Virus record (IMG/VR): IMGVR_UViG_3300043449_000682
Coordinates: 1-52,162 of that record
Source of the DNA: a virus
Length of the DNA: 52,162 nt
Direction: 5' to 3' (one strand)
Shown here: piece after piece, positions 1 through 6,683 of the stretch
How positions within the stretch are numbered: position 1 is the stretch's first letter
How the letters are laid out: the number at the start of each line of letters is the position of its first letter
Translations under genes and position numbers: made by a program
The notes under the pieces: model-generated
The model's database searches: none
Seen by the model: the letters and a program-made list of their open reading frames with translations, nothing else
Told to the model about the DNA's origin: nothing

Positions 1-3
1 TTG

Positions 4-74
4 CAGAGTCTCTAGGAGTCGAACCTAGGCTTACCGCTTTGGAGACGGTAGTGCTTCCGTAACACTTAGACCCT
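4..74 (-). tRNA. tRNA-Trp (CCA)
   Basis: A 71-nt cloverleaf reads on the minus strand. The acceptor stem pairs 68-74 with 5-11, the T arm carries GGTTCGACTCC, and the stem ACCGT/GCGGT closes the loop CTCCAAA, giving anticodon CCA. No 3' CCA is encoded; the discriminator is G. It is the last tRNA of a leftward cluster and lies at the window edge. Confidence 0.93.
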
Positions 75-78
75 AAGT

Positions 79-204
79 GCCAGCCACGGCTTTGGCTCTT
101 AACCTAAACCACCTGCTGGCTGTTATACCTAGTCACGACCACAGAGCCTGTCCATGAGCCTGAACACCTTCTCAAGATGCAGGTGACGCCTATTCGGTAT
201 AACA
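79..204 (-). ncRNA. Candidate structured RNA inside the tRNA cluster
   Basis: Two stem-loop domains lie back to back between tRNA-Gly and tRNA-Trp. The first is closed by a perfect 9-bp stem (121-129 with 196-204) and contains an inner CACCT/AGGTG hairpin. The second is closed by GCCAGC/GCTGGC (115-120 with 79-84) and has a D-arm-like segment. Segments of the first (CACCTGC, GGCTCT) can pair with segments of the second (GCAGGTG, AGAGCC). No complete cloverleaf can be drawn and no coding frame fits. It may be a relic tRNA pair or an undescribed phage RNA; the function is unknown. Confidence 0.45.
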
Positions 205-240
205 GATCTCAGTATAGATTGTTCAGACCTATACTTCGAG

Positions 241-311
241 AGCGGATGATGAGAATCGAACTCACCCCTTCTGCTTGGAAGGCAGAGGCACTACCAATAT
301 GCAACATCCGC
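241..311 (-). tRNA. tRNA-Gly (TCC)
   Basis: A 71-nt minus-strand cloverleaf. Acceptor GCGGATG (305-311) pairs with CATCCGC (242-248). The stem TCTGC/GCAGA closes loop CTTCCAA, anticodon TCC, and the T arm contains GAGTTCGATTCTC. CCA is not encoded. Confidence 0.95.
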
Positions 312-333
312 AATACTCTATTTAATTGTTTAG

Positions 334-407
334 TACATCTGGAAGGACTTGAACCTTCGGCTCTCCGCATATAAGGCGGGTACTCTAACCAACTGAGTTA
401 CAGATGT
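334..407 (-). tRNA. tRNA-Ile (TAT)
   Basis: A 74-nt minus-strand cloverleaf. Acceptor ACATCTG (401-407) pairs with CAGATGT (335-341), and the T arm is GAAGGTTCAAGTCCTTC. The loop CTTATAT gives anticodon TAT, which reads the AUA codon; the outermost anticodon-stem pair is a C-A mismatch. AUA is rare in high-GC actinobacteria, so this tRNA may serve the A+T-rich phage genes. Confidence 0.92.
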
Positions 408-411
408 GTAG

Positions 412-485
412 TACACCAGGTAGGACTTGAACCTACGATAACCGAATTATGAGTTCGGGGCCTTGACCAACTTGGCTACTGGTGC
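412..485 (-). tRNA. tRNA-Met (CAT)
   Basis: A 74-nt minus-strand cloverleaf. Acceptor GCACCAG pairs with CTGGTGT and loop CTCATAA gives anticodon CAT. The first pair is G-U, not the C-A mismatch of an initiator, so an elongator Met or a lysidine-type Ile2 tRNA is more likely. It is the promoter-proximal tRNA of the cluster. Confidence 0.92.
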
Positions 486-491
486 TAGTCC

Positions 492-635
492 CTATTTAAT
501 TAATATTCCAAAAAATGTACCAATAAGAAAAGACATAATACCAACAGTCCAATAGTACTGCTTCTTTATGTGTTCTTTTATTATATACAACTTAATTTCT
601 TCTGGAATCTTTTTTAATTTATCATGATCAATCAT
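492..635 (-). CDS. Small single-pass membrane protein
   Basis: 47 aa. A Lys/Glu-rich N-terminal half is followed by one hydrophobic segment (YWTVGIMSFLIGTFFGILI) that reaches almost to the C-terminus. A good ribosome binding site (AGGGG) lies 7 nt before the ATG. It is the last protein gene before the tRNA cluster and probably shares its transcript. I do not recognise the family; small phage membrane proteins of this shape can be holin-like or superinfection-exclusion factors, but nothing here decides that. Confidence 0.6.
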   Translation of the reverse strand: MIDHDKLKKIPEEIKLYIIKEHIKKQYYWTVGIMSFLIGTFFGILIK

Positions 636-645
636 CTATAAGCCC

Positions 646-813
646 CTAAAGATTATTAGATGCTAAGAATAGAGACTGCTGAATGATCTGCTCTCTCAAG
701 AAAGCCTGCTTTCTTTCAAATTTAGAAAGTTGTGGCTTTGCTTGAATTCTTTTCTTGTTCTTGTTTGCTCGCTTAATCTTATGCTGCGATACTTTGTTGT
801 TAGACTGTTTCAT
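646..813 (-). CDS. Small basic protein of unknown function
   Basis: 55 aa, very rich in Lys, Arg, Gln and Asn, without membrane segments. The composition suggests a nucleic-acid-binding or disordered peptide. It sits between the zinc-ribbon gene upstream (stop 6 bp away) and the membrane-protein gene downstream in one leftward operon. No family recognised, and the ribosome binding site is weak, so expression depends on coupling to its neighbour. Confidence 0.5.
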   Translation of the reverse strand: MKQSNNKVSQHKIKRANKNKKRIQAKPQLSKFERKQAFLREQIIQQSLFLASNNL

Positions 814-818
814 TTATA

Positions 819-947
819 TCACTGGCTTTCTGCTACTTTGTCGCAAGGACAAATAATTGACTCTGGAAGTTCATGTACTTTTGTTACAATTGTAATCATG
901 GTGTTGCAATCAACACACTTATAGATTTTCTTAACTCGTTTGCTCAT
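819..947 (-). CDS. Small zinc-ribbon protein
   Basis: 42 aa with CVDC near residues 12-15 and CPC near residues 33-35, a zinc-knuckle pattern. No Shine-Dalgarno is visible; instead a TATGAT box ends 6 nt before the ATG, so a leaderless mRNA is likely. First gene of the operon that runs into the tRNAs. Role unknown; one of many tiny Cys-pair proteins in this genome. Confidence 0.6.
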   Translation of the reverse strand: MSKRVKKIYKCVDCNTMITIVTKVHELPESIICPCDKVAESQ

Positions 948-953
948 ATACTA

Positions 954-959
954 ATCATA
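954..959 (-). promoter_or_regulatory. -10 box TATGAT of a leaderless promoter
   Basis: TATGAT on the minus strand ends 6 nt before the ATG at 947, the spacing seen at many genes in this window. It probably starts the transcript that includes the tRNA cluster. Confidence 0.5.
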
Positions 960-978
960 CCATATGAAGTTTTGTGTG

Positions 979-1434
979 TCAAGATTTGTCGCCATCCCAG
1001 GTACCTATCTTTGTGGTTGTAATACCATTAGCACCCCAAAGAGTAATTATGCTTGGGTTATCATCAACTGCATGAACTACATCCCAATACTTCTTAATCT
1101 CATTTAGTATATCTGCTTTAACCTCGTAGTCAGCCCTAAAATCACCATCTTTACGCATATAGAGCGCATTATGACCAATATCATTTTTAGCAAGCCAGTA
1201 CGATGTTAGCCCACGCCACTTCTCCATTCTAGATGTAACGACAAGAACATCCATCTGATCAAAGAAAGCATTGTTAAGCATTTCTAAGACTTCGATATTT
1301 GGCAGGGCATCCACAGAAGCCTCATGAAAGGCGCTGTAGTCCTTATTAGAGCCACGAACAAGGTGGATATATGGATCTACATTAGCGAGAGTCCCATCTA
1401 CATCAAATATGTATGCTGGTCTTTTTTGACTAAT
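979..1434 (-). CDS. HAD-superfamily phosphatase, polynucleotide kinase 3'-phosphatase type, probable ATT start
   Basis: 151 aa if started at ATT 1434. Motif I is FDVDGTLAN (Asp11 and Asp13 from that start), motif II is VVTSR near residues 65-69, a Lys lies in EVKADI and the DD pair is in HAVDDNPS. This order matches the phosphatase domain of T4 Pnkp-like RNA/DNA repair enzymes, which remove 3'-phosphates or 2',3'-cyclic phosphates. The first ATG in frame (1314) would delete motif I, and no ATG, GTG or TTG occurs between the upstream stop and motif I. AAGGTGG lies 6 nt before the ATT, and the preceding gene's stop overlaps it, so translational coupling is plausible. No kinase domain is attached. 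Confidence 0.75.
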   Translation of the reverse strand: MSQKRPAYIFDVDGTLANVDPYIHLVRGSNKDYSAFHEASVDALPNIEVLEMLNNAFFDQMDVLVVTSRMEKWRGLTSYWLAKNDIGHNALYMRKDGDFRADYEVKADILNEIKKYWDVVHAVDDNPSIITLWGANGITTTKIGTWDGDKS

Positions 1435-1519
1435 TTTGATCCACCTTATATGTCATTGCAACATAGCAAGCAACATACCCCATAACGAATGCTGGGATTA
1501 AAAATAGTGCATGAATCAT
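1430..1519 (-). CDS. 29-aa membrane peptide
   Basis: Very short protein, nearly all hydrophobic from residue 2 to 24 (MIHALFLIPAFVMGYVACY), so a single membrane span. Its ATG overlaps the stop of the upstream gene (ATGA) and its own TAG overlaps the ATT start of the phosphatase gene, which supports real translation in a coupled chain. Function unknown. Confidence 0.5.
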   Translation of the reverse strand: MIHALFLIPAFVMGYVACYVAMTYKVDQN

Positions 1520-1665
1520 TCAGTATCCTCCAATACTTTATTAAATAGTTTATCATCTTTAGGAACCCAAACCTTCTTGCCATCTTTCCAGACAGGCCAA
1601 TAGCCAAGGCTACGCCAGTCCATTGCCATTATCTTAGGATCTTTTGGCACACCATACCACCCCAT
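1516..1665 (-). CDS. Small Trp-rich protein of unknown function
   Basis: 49 aa from ATG 1665 (a GTG at 1668 is also possible). It contains WYGVPKDPKIMAMDWRSLGYW and a KVWVPKD segment; no membrane span. It overlaps the upstream Cys-pair gene in another frame and ends in an ATGA overlap with the next gene. Family not recognised. Confidence 0.55.
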   Translation of the reverse strand: MGWYGVPKDPKIMAMDWRSLGYWPVWKDGKKVWVPKDDKLFNKVLEDTE

Positions 1666-1744
1666 CACTCATAGTTTGATGAATATCCCAGAATAGGGGG
1701 TCTTCTTTATAAGTTTTGCATTTTGAGCATTGATCAAGTTCCAT
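1634..1744 (-). CDS. Small CxxC protein
   Basis: 36 aa starting MELDQCSKCKTYKED, with one CxxC pair and a later single Cys. TATAAT ends exactly 6 nt before the ATG, so translation is probably leaderless. It overlaps the following gene by about 30 bp in another frame. Function unknown. Confidence 0.55.
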   Translation of the reverse strand: MELDQCSKCKTYKEDPLFWDIHQTMSDGVVWCAKRS

Positions 1745-1750
1745 ATATTA

Positions 1751-1756
1751 ATTATA
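1751..1756 (-). promoter_or_regulatory. -10 box TATAAT, leaderless promoter
   Basis: TATAAT on the minus strand, 6 nt before ATG 1744; heads the four-gene chain ending with the HAD phosphatase. Confidence 0.65.
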
Positions 1757-1775
1757 CTATGTGGAGTATATTAAG

Positions 1776-2774
1776 TCAAATGCTTTGATTTTGAAGGTTA
1801 TAGAAAAAGTCTGCAACATGATACTGCATATGAACTCCAGGATGAGCGCTAATATTGGTTTTTTTGCCATCTACAATAGAATAGTCAGAACCTCTAACCC
1901 ATTGTAAAGTATCCTTAAACTCAGAACCATGATCTAGGCTACAACTATCTTTTATAAAATGATTAACACCCTTGATATTATCTTTTGGGAAAAAAGGAGT
2001 ATATCTTTTTAATTGAAAATTGTTTAAGGCAGAAAGTTCTTGCATAATTTTAACTGTTGATATGTCCCAAGTTGTCCAGTATAGTTCTATGTTGTTTGTT
2101 AGACAAAACGCTTCTAGCATGTATATGGCATTCACAGCATTAAAAATTAGTTGATGTGGTGAAACTGCATCTTCTATGTATCTTTTATCTTTTATCTCCA
2201 TAAACATAGAACCTTCATGCATAGTAATTTTTGGATTACAAAATGTTACTATTAGTCCTTCATGATTTCCAAACTTATCTCTTTGTGTTTTCATTTGAGA
2301 AAAATCTGGATCAAACACAATCATACTTCTAAAAAAATCTGGAAACAAGCAAAAAATCTGTTTTGGCATCTTATTATTGACACAGTATTTTATAAGATTA
2401 AGACAAATACTTTCCACCGATGCTCCAGGGCTTCCTAAATTCATAACACTCTTATTCATCCTATTGCCTAAAAAGTTTGTCCATCTTCCTGATTCTGGAA
2501 CACCAAGGCCAAAAGTTATAGAGCATCCAGATGCAAGAACATCTGAGTTCTCATCAATTTCTCCACGAAATCCAAATCGATTGATTTTATAATCATTATG
2601 CTCATCAACTGTTCCAATAAACTTATAGTCTTTTGCATCTGAGACAACAGGCTCTTTTGCATTTGGCCCATAAAGTCCAAGATTGTCTGTGTTTGTAAAG
2701 TATTTTGTCAAATACCAACTAGTACTTGAACTTAGTTTGTAAAAACTTAGAATTTCTTTTGTTAAGGAGTCCAT
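1776..2774 (-). CDS. SGNH/GDSL-type hydrolase
   Basis: 332 aa. SGCSITFGLGVPESGRW near residue 82 resembles the SGNH block I with its nucleophile Ser, NLGSPGAS resembles the Asn-containing block, and ISAHPGVHMQYH near the C-terminus gives the catalytic His. Members are esterases or acyl-hydrolases acting on lipids, polysaccharide acetyl groups or cell-wall esters. There is no signal peptide, so it acts in the cytoplasm or is packaged in the virion. It heads the accessory island beside two sulfotransferase-like genes and has a TGGTATAAT box 5 nt before the ATG. Substrate cannot be read from the sequence. Confidence 0.7.
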   Translation of the reverse strand: MDSLTKEILSFYKLSSSTSWYLTKYFTNTDNLGLYGPNAKEPVVSDAKDYKFIGTVDEHNDYKINRFGFRGEIDENSDVLASGCSITFGLGVPESGRWTNFLGNRMNKSVMNLGSPGASVESICLNLIKYCVNNKMPKQIFCLFPDFFRSMIVFDPDFSQMKTQRDKFGNHEGLIVTFCNPKITMHEGSMFMEIKDKRYIEDAVSPHQLIFNAVNAIYMLEAFCLTNNIELYWTTWDISTVKIMQELSALNNFQLKRYTPFFPKDNIKGVNHFIKDSCSLDHGSEFKDTLQWVRGSDYSIVDGKKTNISAHPGVHMQYHVADFFYNLQNQSI

Positions 2775-2779
2775 AATTA

Positions 2780-2785
2780 ATTATA
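2780..2785 (-). promoter_or_regulatory. -10 box TATAAT (extended TGG), leaderless promoter
   Basis: TGGTATAAT on the minus strand, 5 nt before the ATG of the SGNH hydrolase gene. Confidence 0.6.
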
Positions 2786-2800
2786 CCACGAAGCCATAGT

Positions 2801-3352
2801 TTAATTAAACCTTATTGCTTTTGACAATAGTTTATTATAATAAAAGTAGCATAGGTCCATATTAAAATTGTCCAAATTTATTTTATTGTATCCTGGGATA
2901 ATTTTACTTGATCCTTTTGCCAATCCCCTAGCGTCGTAGTCTGTGTCATCAGGAAATTGTAGATATGATTTCTGGTCTATTTGAAGCAGTTCTAGTGCTT
3001 TCTCTATTACAGCATCTGGAATTGAAACTAAGTCTTTAAAGTCTATAACGTAGTCTGCCTCCTGAAACAAAAAATTATAAAACATGATATAGTTAGTTAT
3101 TATTTCATTTATCTTTGAGTCTGGAGTATCGAATCCTTGAATTCTTTGCAGGGCTATCAAAGAAGTTATTGTGTCTTTTGGATCTCTTGCTATGGTTATA
3201 ATTTTTCTTATTTTTTTATTGTCTTTATCAAATGAAATATTTATGCTATGAGATCTTTGAATGTTAAACATTGTTTTTTCATTTACAAGTTTAGCGAAGT
3301 AGTGAGAACCACTTCTAGGAAATGTTACTAAGTGAGGCAGCAGTGTATCCAT
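2801..3352 (-). CDS. Sulfotransferase-like protein (copy 1)
   Basis: 183 aa. HLVTFPRSGSHYF at residues 7-19 matches the 5'-phosphosulfate loop of PAPS-dependent sulfotransferases, and IARDPKDTITS (Arg56, Ser64) matches the 3'-phosphate binding motif. It is short for the family (usually 250-300 aa), so the acceptor-binding part is reduced. The start ATG overlaps the stop of its paralogue (TAATG), and the two end in similar NFNMDLCYFYYNKLL tails, so this is a tandem duplication. It would move sulfate from PAPS to a hydroxyl or amine; the acceptor (glycan, lipid or metabolite) is unknown. Confidence 0.75.
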   Translation of the reverse strand: MDTLLPHLVTFPRSGSHYFAKLVNEKTMFNIQRSHSINISFDKDNKKIRKIITIARDPKDTITSLIALQRIQGFDTPDSKINEIITNYIMFYNFLFQEADYVIDFKDLVSIPDAVIEKALELLQIDQKSYLQFPDDTDYDARGLAKGSSKIIPGYNKINLDNFNMDLCYFYYNKLLSKAIRFN

Positions 3353-3894
3353 TAGAGAATAATCTTTCTTTCTAAAAGTTTATTGTAATAAAAGTAACAT
3401 AACTCCATGTTAAATTCTTCCAGGTTATGTCTTTTATATCCATTTAAAGTTTTGCTTGACTCTACATACTGTGCATGCTTTGTGTTATATTCTCTACTAA
3501 AAAGTGAATAATCCTGTTCAGTTATACCTAACAGGCCTAAAATTTTTTTTACTACAATATGCGGAGACTCTATAAGGTCTTTAAAATCTAAAACATAGTC
3601 TGCGTGTTCATTTAAGAAATTATACATGAGAATATATTCTGTCATCATTTGATTTATTCTTGTTGAGTCGCTTGGCCCAAACTCTTTTTCTGATAGTGCT
3701 ATATAAGAAGCAATGGTGTCGATTGGATCTCTTACTATTGTTATTATTGCTCTTTGTTTGTTATTATTTTTATCAAATAGGTTAGTTACAGTGTGAGACT
3801 TTTCAATACTAATCTGTACCTCTTTGTATATTATATCGTCAAGATAGTGAGATCCGCTTCTAGGAAATGTTACAAGGTGTGGCAAATGCTTCAC
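3352..3894 (-). CDS. Sulfotransferase-like protein (copy 2)
   Basis: 180 aa with PHLVTFPRSGSHYLDD at residues 5-20 (PAPS loop) and VRDPIDTIASYIA (Arg55, Ser63). It is a clear paralogue of the next gene, with the same length and C-terminal FNMELCYFYYNKLL. The GTG start overlaps the stop of the upstream zinc-finger gene (GTGA), which supports that start; no ATG fits. The acceptor substrate is unknown, and it may form a heterodimer with copy 1. Confidence 0.75.
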   Translation of the reverse strand: MKHLPHLVTFPRSGSHYLDDIIYKEVQISIEKSHTVTNLFDKNNNKQRAIITIVRDPIDTIASYIALSEKEFGPSDSTRINQMMTEYILMYNFLNEHADYVLDFKDLIESPHIVVKKILGLLGITEQDYSLFSREYNTKHAQYVESSKTLNGYKRHNLEEFNMELCYFYYNKLLERKIIL

Positions 3895-4016
3895 GATATA
3901 AGGCCCATAGAAAGATGGTCTAAGCAGACATCTGCAATAATAAAGTCATCACGATTAACAACTACATCGTAATGTGTTGCATCTTTCTGACAAAAAAAGC
4001 ATTTGGATTTTTTCAT
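3891..4016 (-). CDS. Small zinc-finger-like protein
   Basis: 41 aa with CFFC at residues 6-9 and CLDH near residue 33, a possible CCCH zinc site. TGGTATAAT ends 6 nt before the ATG. It leads the two sulfotransferase genes and overlaps the first by 4 bp. Function unknown. Confidence 0.6.
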   Translation of the reverse strand: MKKSKCFFCQKDATHYDVVVNRDDFIIADVCLDHLSMGLIS

Positions 4017-4022
4017 AAAACA

Positions 4023-4028
4023 ATTATA
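4023..4028 (-). promoter_or_regulatory. -10 box TATAAT (extended TGG), leaderless promoter
   Basis: TGGTATAAT on the minus strand, 6 nt before ATG 4016; drives the zinc-finger and sulfotransferase pair. Confidence 0.65.
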
Positions 4029-4031
4029 CCA

Positions 4032-5459
4032 TTACACAAAGTCAAACCATAGTGGCATGATGTATCTTGAACCATTTGCTGATCCTACATGATACCAATA
4101 GTGAGCATTTCCAGGGAAGATAACCAAATCGCCAGCCTTTGGCTTAAACGATAAACTTTGATTAATAAAAGACAGTTCTCCACCATCATAATCATCATTT
4201 AGATATACCCATCCAGCCAAATGGTTTGAATCTTTACGACCCATATCATCTATTGCTACTGGGGCACTGTTCTTGTGCACCCACTGAGCGAATCTAGAAT
4301 TCCTTGGCTTGAGGTTTACACTAAACTCTTTTTCTAAAATAGATTTGATATCAGGTATATATTTTTCTGAATATGTAAGTGAGTCATAATATAGCAAAGA
4401 TAGAGCAGGCCACCCAGCATCATCGTTCTGAAGACGACGGTTATTGCTTGTCTCTGTACTATTAATCAACTCTATAATTTTTGTGCATTCATCTTTACTA
4501 AGGTAATCTCTGTATACCTTTACATTATCAGGATTACTTCCGATATTATTAAAGTTTTTTACTGTTAGGTCAGAGTATCCTATCACATTTCCTTCAGGAA
4601 TTACGATATCATTAAAGTTTTTTACCATATCCAACAACTTGCTGATGTCTTCTTGATCGGTATGAATCATAAAATCATAAACACCAAATTTTTCAGACAG
4701 GTTTCTTATTTGTGCAACAACATCTACCAATTTCCCTTTTATTAAATGATTTTGCTGTCTCACTGGGGCATTCTTATCATACTTAACATACTTTTCATCG
4801 TCTGGATGAGTAGTAATAAGTGGATCAATAATAACTATTGGCTTTACCTTATCTAGATCAATCTTATTAAACTGATCTCTAAACAAGAGGTTATCATCTA
4901 CATATATATACTCACAATGCTTATTTGCTATTTCAATTGTTGTGTCTGAAGACCCAACTACTGCCATATGCGTCTTATATTGATGCTTTTTCATCAAAGC
5001 CATGACCTTATCCATCCAGACTGCTGATACTGCAACCCTCTTTTCAAGAGTATCAATCAAAGATGAGTCATGCATGTAATGGTCTAATACTAGTTTTTCT
5101 GAAGGACCATTGCCTTCATCTCCCCATCTTCCAGCAACCATGTTTACTCCGATTCTTCCAGGAGCAAAACGATTTAATGTTTCACAAATTTTAGCAGCAT
5201 AGTCAGGGCTTACCCCATATGCTGGCAAAGCAATTGTCATAACTAACTGGTCTGTTTTTTGTAATGCTTCTTGGATAACCAAAGAAAAATCAATTCCACC
5301 TGGACCATATGGAAGCAAAACAGACTTTACGTTAGCACCATCTAATTCTTTTGCCATGCCAAGAATTCCATTAAGGTCTAGGTTCTCAATACTGTCATTG
5401 ATCTGCCAGTGCCTTCTCCACATCCAGTGAAATGTTATAGGCTTTTTTGTATTATCCAT
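4032..5459 (-). CDS. Luciferase-like monooxygenase fused to a 2OG-Fe(II) oxygenase fold
   Basis: 475 aa, two domains. Residues 1 to about 300 resemble flavin-dependent luciferase-like monooxygenases of the alkanesulfonate (SsuD) type: SVLLPYGPGGIDFSL, ALPAYGVSPDYAA and RFAPGRIGVNMVAGR. Residues about 315-475 are a prolyl-4-hydroxylase-like double-stranded beta helix with LNDDYDGGELSF, GDLVIFPGNAHYWYH and a late Arg465. Aligned with the neighbouring oxygenase (HVDD), the iron-binding His of HxD is Ala402 (AIDD), while Asp404 and a distal His remain. The C-terminal domain may therefore be inactive or bind metal differently. The ATG overlaps the upstream gene by 8 bp. A role in sulfur or peptide oxidation is inference. 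Confidence 0.72.
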   Translation of the reverse strand: MDNTKKPITFHWMWRRHWQINDSIENLDLNGILGMAKELDGANVKSVLLPYGPGGIDFSLVIQEALQKTDQLVMTIALPAYGVSPDYAAKICETLNRFAPGRIGVNMVAGRWGDEGNGPSEKLVLDHYMHDSSLIDTLEKRVAVSAVWMDKVMALMKKHQYKTHMAVVGSSDTTIEIANKHCEYIYVDDNLLFRDQFNKIDLDKVKPIVIIDPLITTHPDDEKYVKYDKNAPVRQQNHLIKGKLVDVVAQIRNLSEKFGVYDFMIHTDQEDISKLLDMVKNFNDIVIPEGNVIGYSDLTVKNFNNIGSNPDNVKVYRDYLSKDECTKIIELINSTETSNNRRLQNDDAGWPALSLLYYDSLTYSEKYIPDIKSILEKEFSVNLKPRNSRFAQWVHKNSAPVAIDDMGRKDSNHLAGWVYLNDDYDGGELSFINQSLSFKPKAGDLVIFPGNAHYWYHVGSANGSRYIMPLWFDFV

Positions 5460-5703
5460 TTTTTGCTACTCTTCCTTTTGTCTTAAACCAAGAACCTATC
5501 TTGGATTGTGCTACTTTACTTCTAAGAAGTTCACCAAAAGTATCGTGGGATATTTCTGAGCCAAGGTACTCTTGACCAGTTTCAAGGTCAATAAGTTTCC
5601 ATTTCCCTGGTGCTCTTGTGTGTAATATTAAGTCTATGGGGTAGTCGTAGTCATTTACTTCAGAACCATCCAAAAGCGTTCTCTTTTTAATATTATCTGT
5701 CAT
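5452..5703 (-). CDS. Hypothetical protein
   Basis: 83 aa, soluble, with a beta-rich middle (KWKLIDLETGQEYLGS) and a basic C-terminal tail (KIGSWFKTKGRVAKNG). It lies between two oxygenase genes and overlaps the downstream fusion gene by 8 bp, so the three are one operon. I do not recognise the family; co-transcription suggests an accessory role to the oxygenases. Confidence 0.65.
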   Translation of the reverse strand: MTDNIKKRTLLDGSEVNDYDYPIDLILHTRAPGKWKLIDLETGQEYLGSEISHDTFGELLRSKVAQSKIGSWFKTKGRVAKNG

Positions 5704-5704
5704 C

Positions 5705-6319
5705 TTAAACTATCGTAAACCAAATCGGTAGTGTATATCTGATTCCAGACAAAACTTCTTTAACTTCGTGCGGGTAGTGTAAATTGCCTGGGAATACAAC
5801 GAAGTCTCCAATATTAGGTTTAATAGAGACGCCGTGTAGTTCAAAACTAATCTCGCCACCTTCGTAGTCATTATTTAAATAAATCAGTACTGGTAAATGA
5901 TTATCTGTGACATATCCGAGATCATCAACATGTAGTTTTAGGTATGTTCCTTCTGTCCATTTAACAACGCTTAGGTGAGGCTCTTTTGCTCTAATTCTTT
6001 CTTTTTCAATACCATAAGATGTTGCTATCTGCTCTCTGCATCTTTCTATTATGTTGTTGATATCTTCTACACCGTTGTACTGGTGCATGTATGTTAAAGC
6101 ATTTCCATCGTGATCTTTTTGAGATACAAAACTAATTGAAGTCCTATTGTCTATATCTTTCATTAAATAGTCAATTTCTTCTTTTGTTAAGAAGTTAGGA
6201 ATGAGTTTAATATTTTCAGCAGAATTCCCGACTCTATGGAAAAATTCCATATACGATTCGTTTCTCGCTATGCTTGGTGGATCATTTCCAACTGGGATTC
6301 CGTTAACTATATAAGCCAT
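5705..6319 (-). CDS. 2OG-Fe(II) oxygenase (prolyl-4-hydroxylase-like)
   Basis: 204 aa from ATG 6319. The iron triad is complete: His130 and Asp132 in KLHVDDLG and His184 in HYPHEVKEV, with Arg194 (SGIRYTLPIW) to bind 2-oxoglutarate; NNDYEGGEISF is typical of P4H-like folds. These enzymes hydroxylate peptides or small molecules. An upstream in-frame GTG exists at 6334, but it lies in the TATAAT box that ends 6 nt before ATG 6319, so the leaderless ATG is preferred. First gene of a leftward operon, divergent from the GIY-YIG-like gene. Confidence 0.85.
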   Translation of the reverse strand: MAYIVNGIPVGNDPPSIARNESYMEFFHRVGNSAENIKLIPNFLTKEEIDYLMKDIDNRTSISFVSQKDHDGNALTYMHQYNGVEDINNIIERCREQIATSYGIEKERIRAKEPHLSVVKWTEGTYLKLHVDDLGYVTDNHLPVLIYLNNDYEGGEISFELHGVSIKPNIGDFVVFPGNLHYPHEVKEVLSGIRYTLPIWFTIV

Positions 6320-6325
6320 ATAACC

Positions 6326-6357
6326 ATTATACACTATGAGTAGATATGAAGTATAAT
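6326..6357. promoter_or_regulatory. Divergent pair of leaderless promoters
   Basis: A minus-strand TATAAT (6326-6331) lies 6 nt before ATG 6319 and a plus-strand TATAAT (6352-6357) lies 6 nt before ATG 6364. The two start codons are only about 45 bp apart, so polymerase binding to one should hinder the other. Confidence 0.65.
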
Positions 6358-6363
6358 TGATGA

Positions 6364-6678
6364 ATGACCCTACTGTATATATTGTATAGCCCCATACACC
6401 GTGCTATTAAAATTGGAATATCTGATGTGTCTGGAAGAAGGTTTGCAAGCCATAGGGCCAAGGGTTGGATATTAATCAAGTACTGGGCGTTTCCCGAACG
6501 GGATAAAGCAAGAGCAGTAGAATCCATATTAGTAAGAACACTTACCAATAAGCATGGACACTATCTAACTAAGGAAGATATGCCACAGGGAGGCTATACT
6601 GAGACATTTGATGCGTCTAAGATAACTCGAAAAGGCTTGATCCATATGGTTAATAAGGCTATAAAAGACCTATCCTGA
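6364..6678 (+). CDS. GIY-YIG-like (T5orf172/MUG113-type) nuclease domain protein
   Basis: 104 aa. YILYSPIHRAIKIGIS at residues 5-20, then an Arg (GRR, about residue 25) and a histidine region, give the compact GIY-YIG pattern seen in T5orf172-type domains. Such proteins are small nucleases or homing-like endonucleases. It is the only plus-strand gene in the first 21 kb and is inserted between two sulfotransferase/oxygenase operons with its own leaderless promoter, so it may be a recent mobile arrival. Confidence 0.65.
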   Translation: MTLLYILYSPIHRAIKIGISDVSGRRFASHRAKGWILIKYWAFPERDKARAVESILVRTLTNKHGHYLTKEDMPQGGYTETFDASKITRKGLIHMVNKAIKDLS

Positions 6679-6683
6679 TATCT

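Noticed and set aside
79-204. Two more tRNAs
   Set aside because: No T arm or anticodon arm can be drawn; kept as a structured RNA candidate instead.
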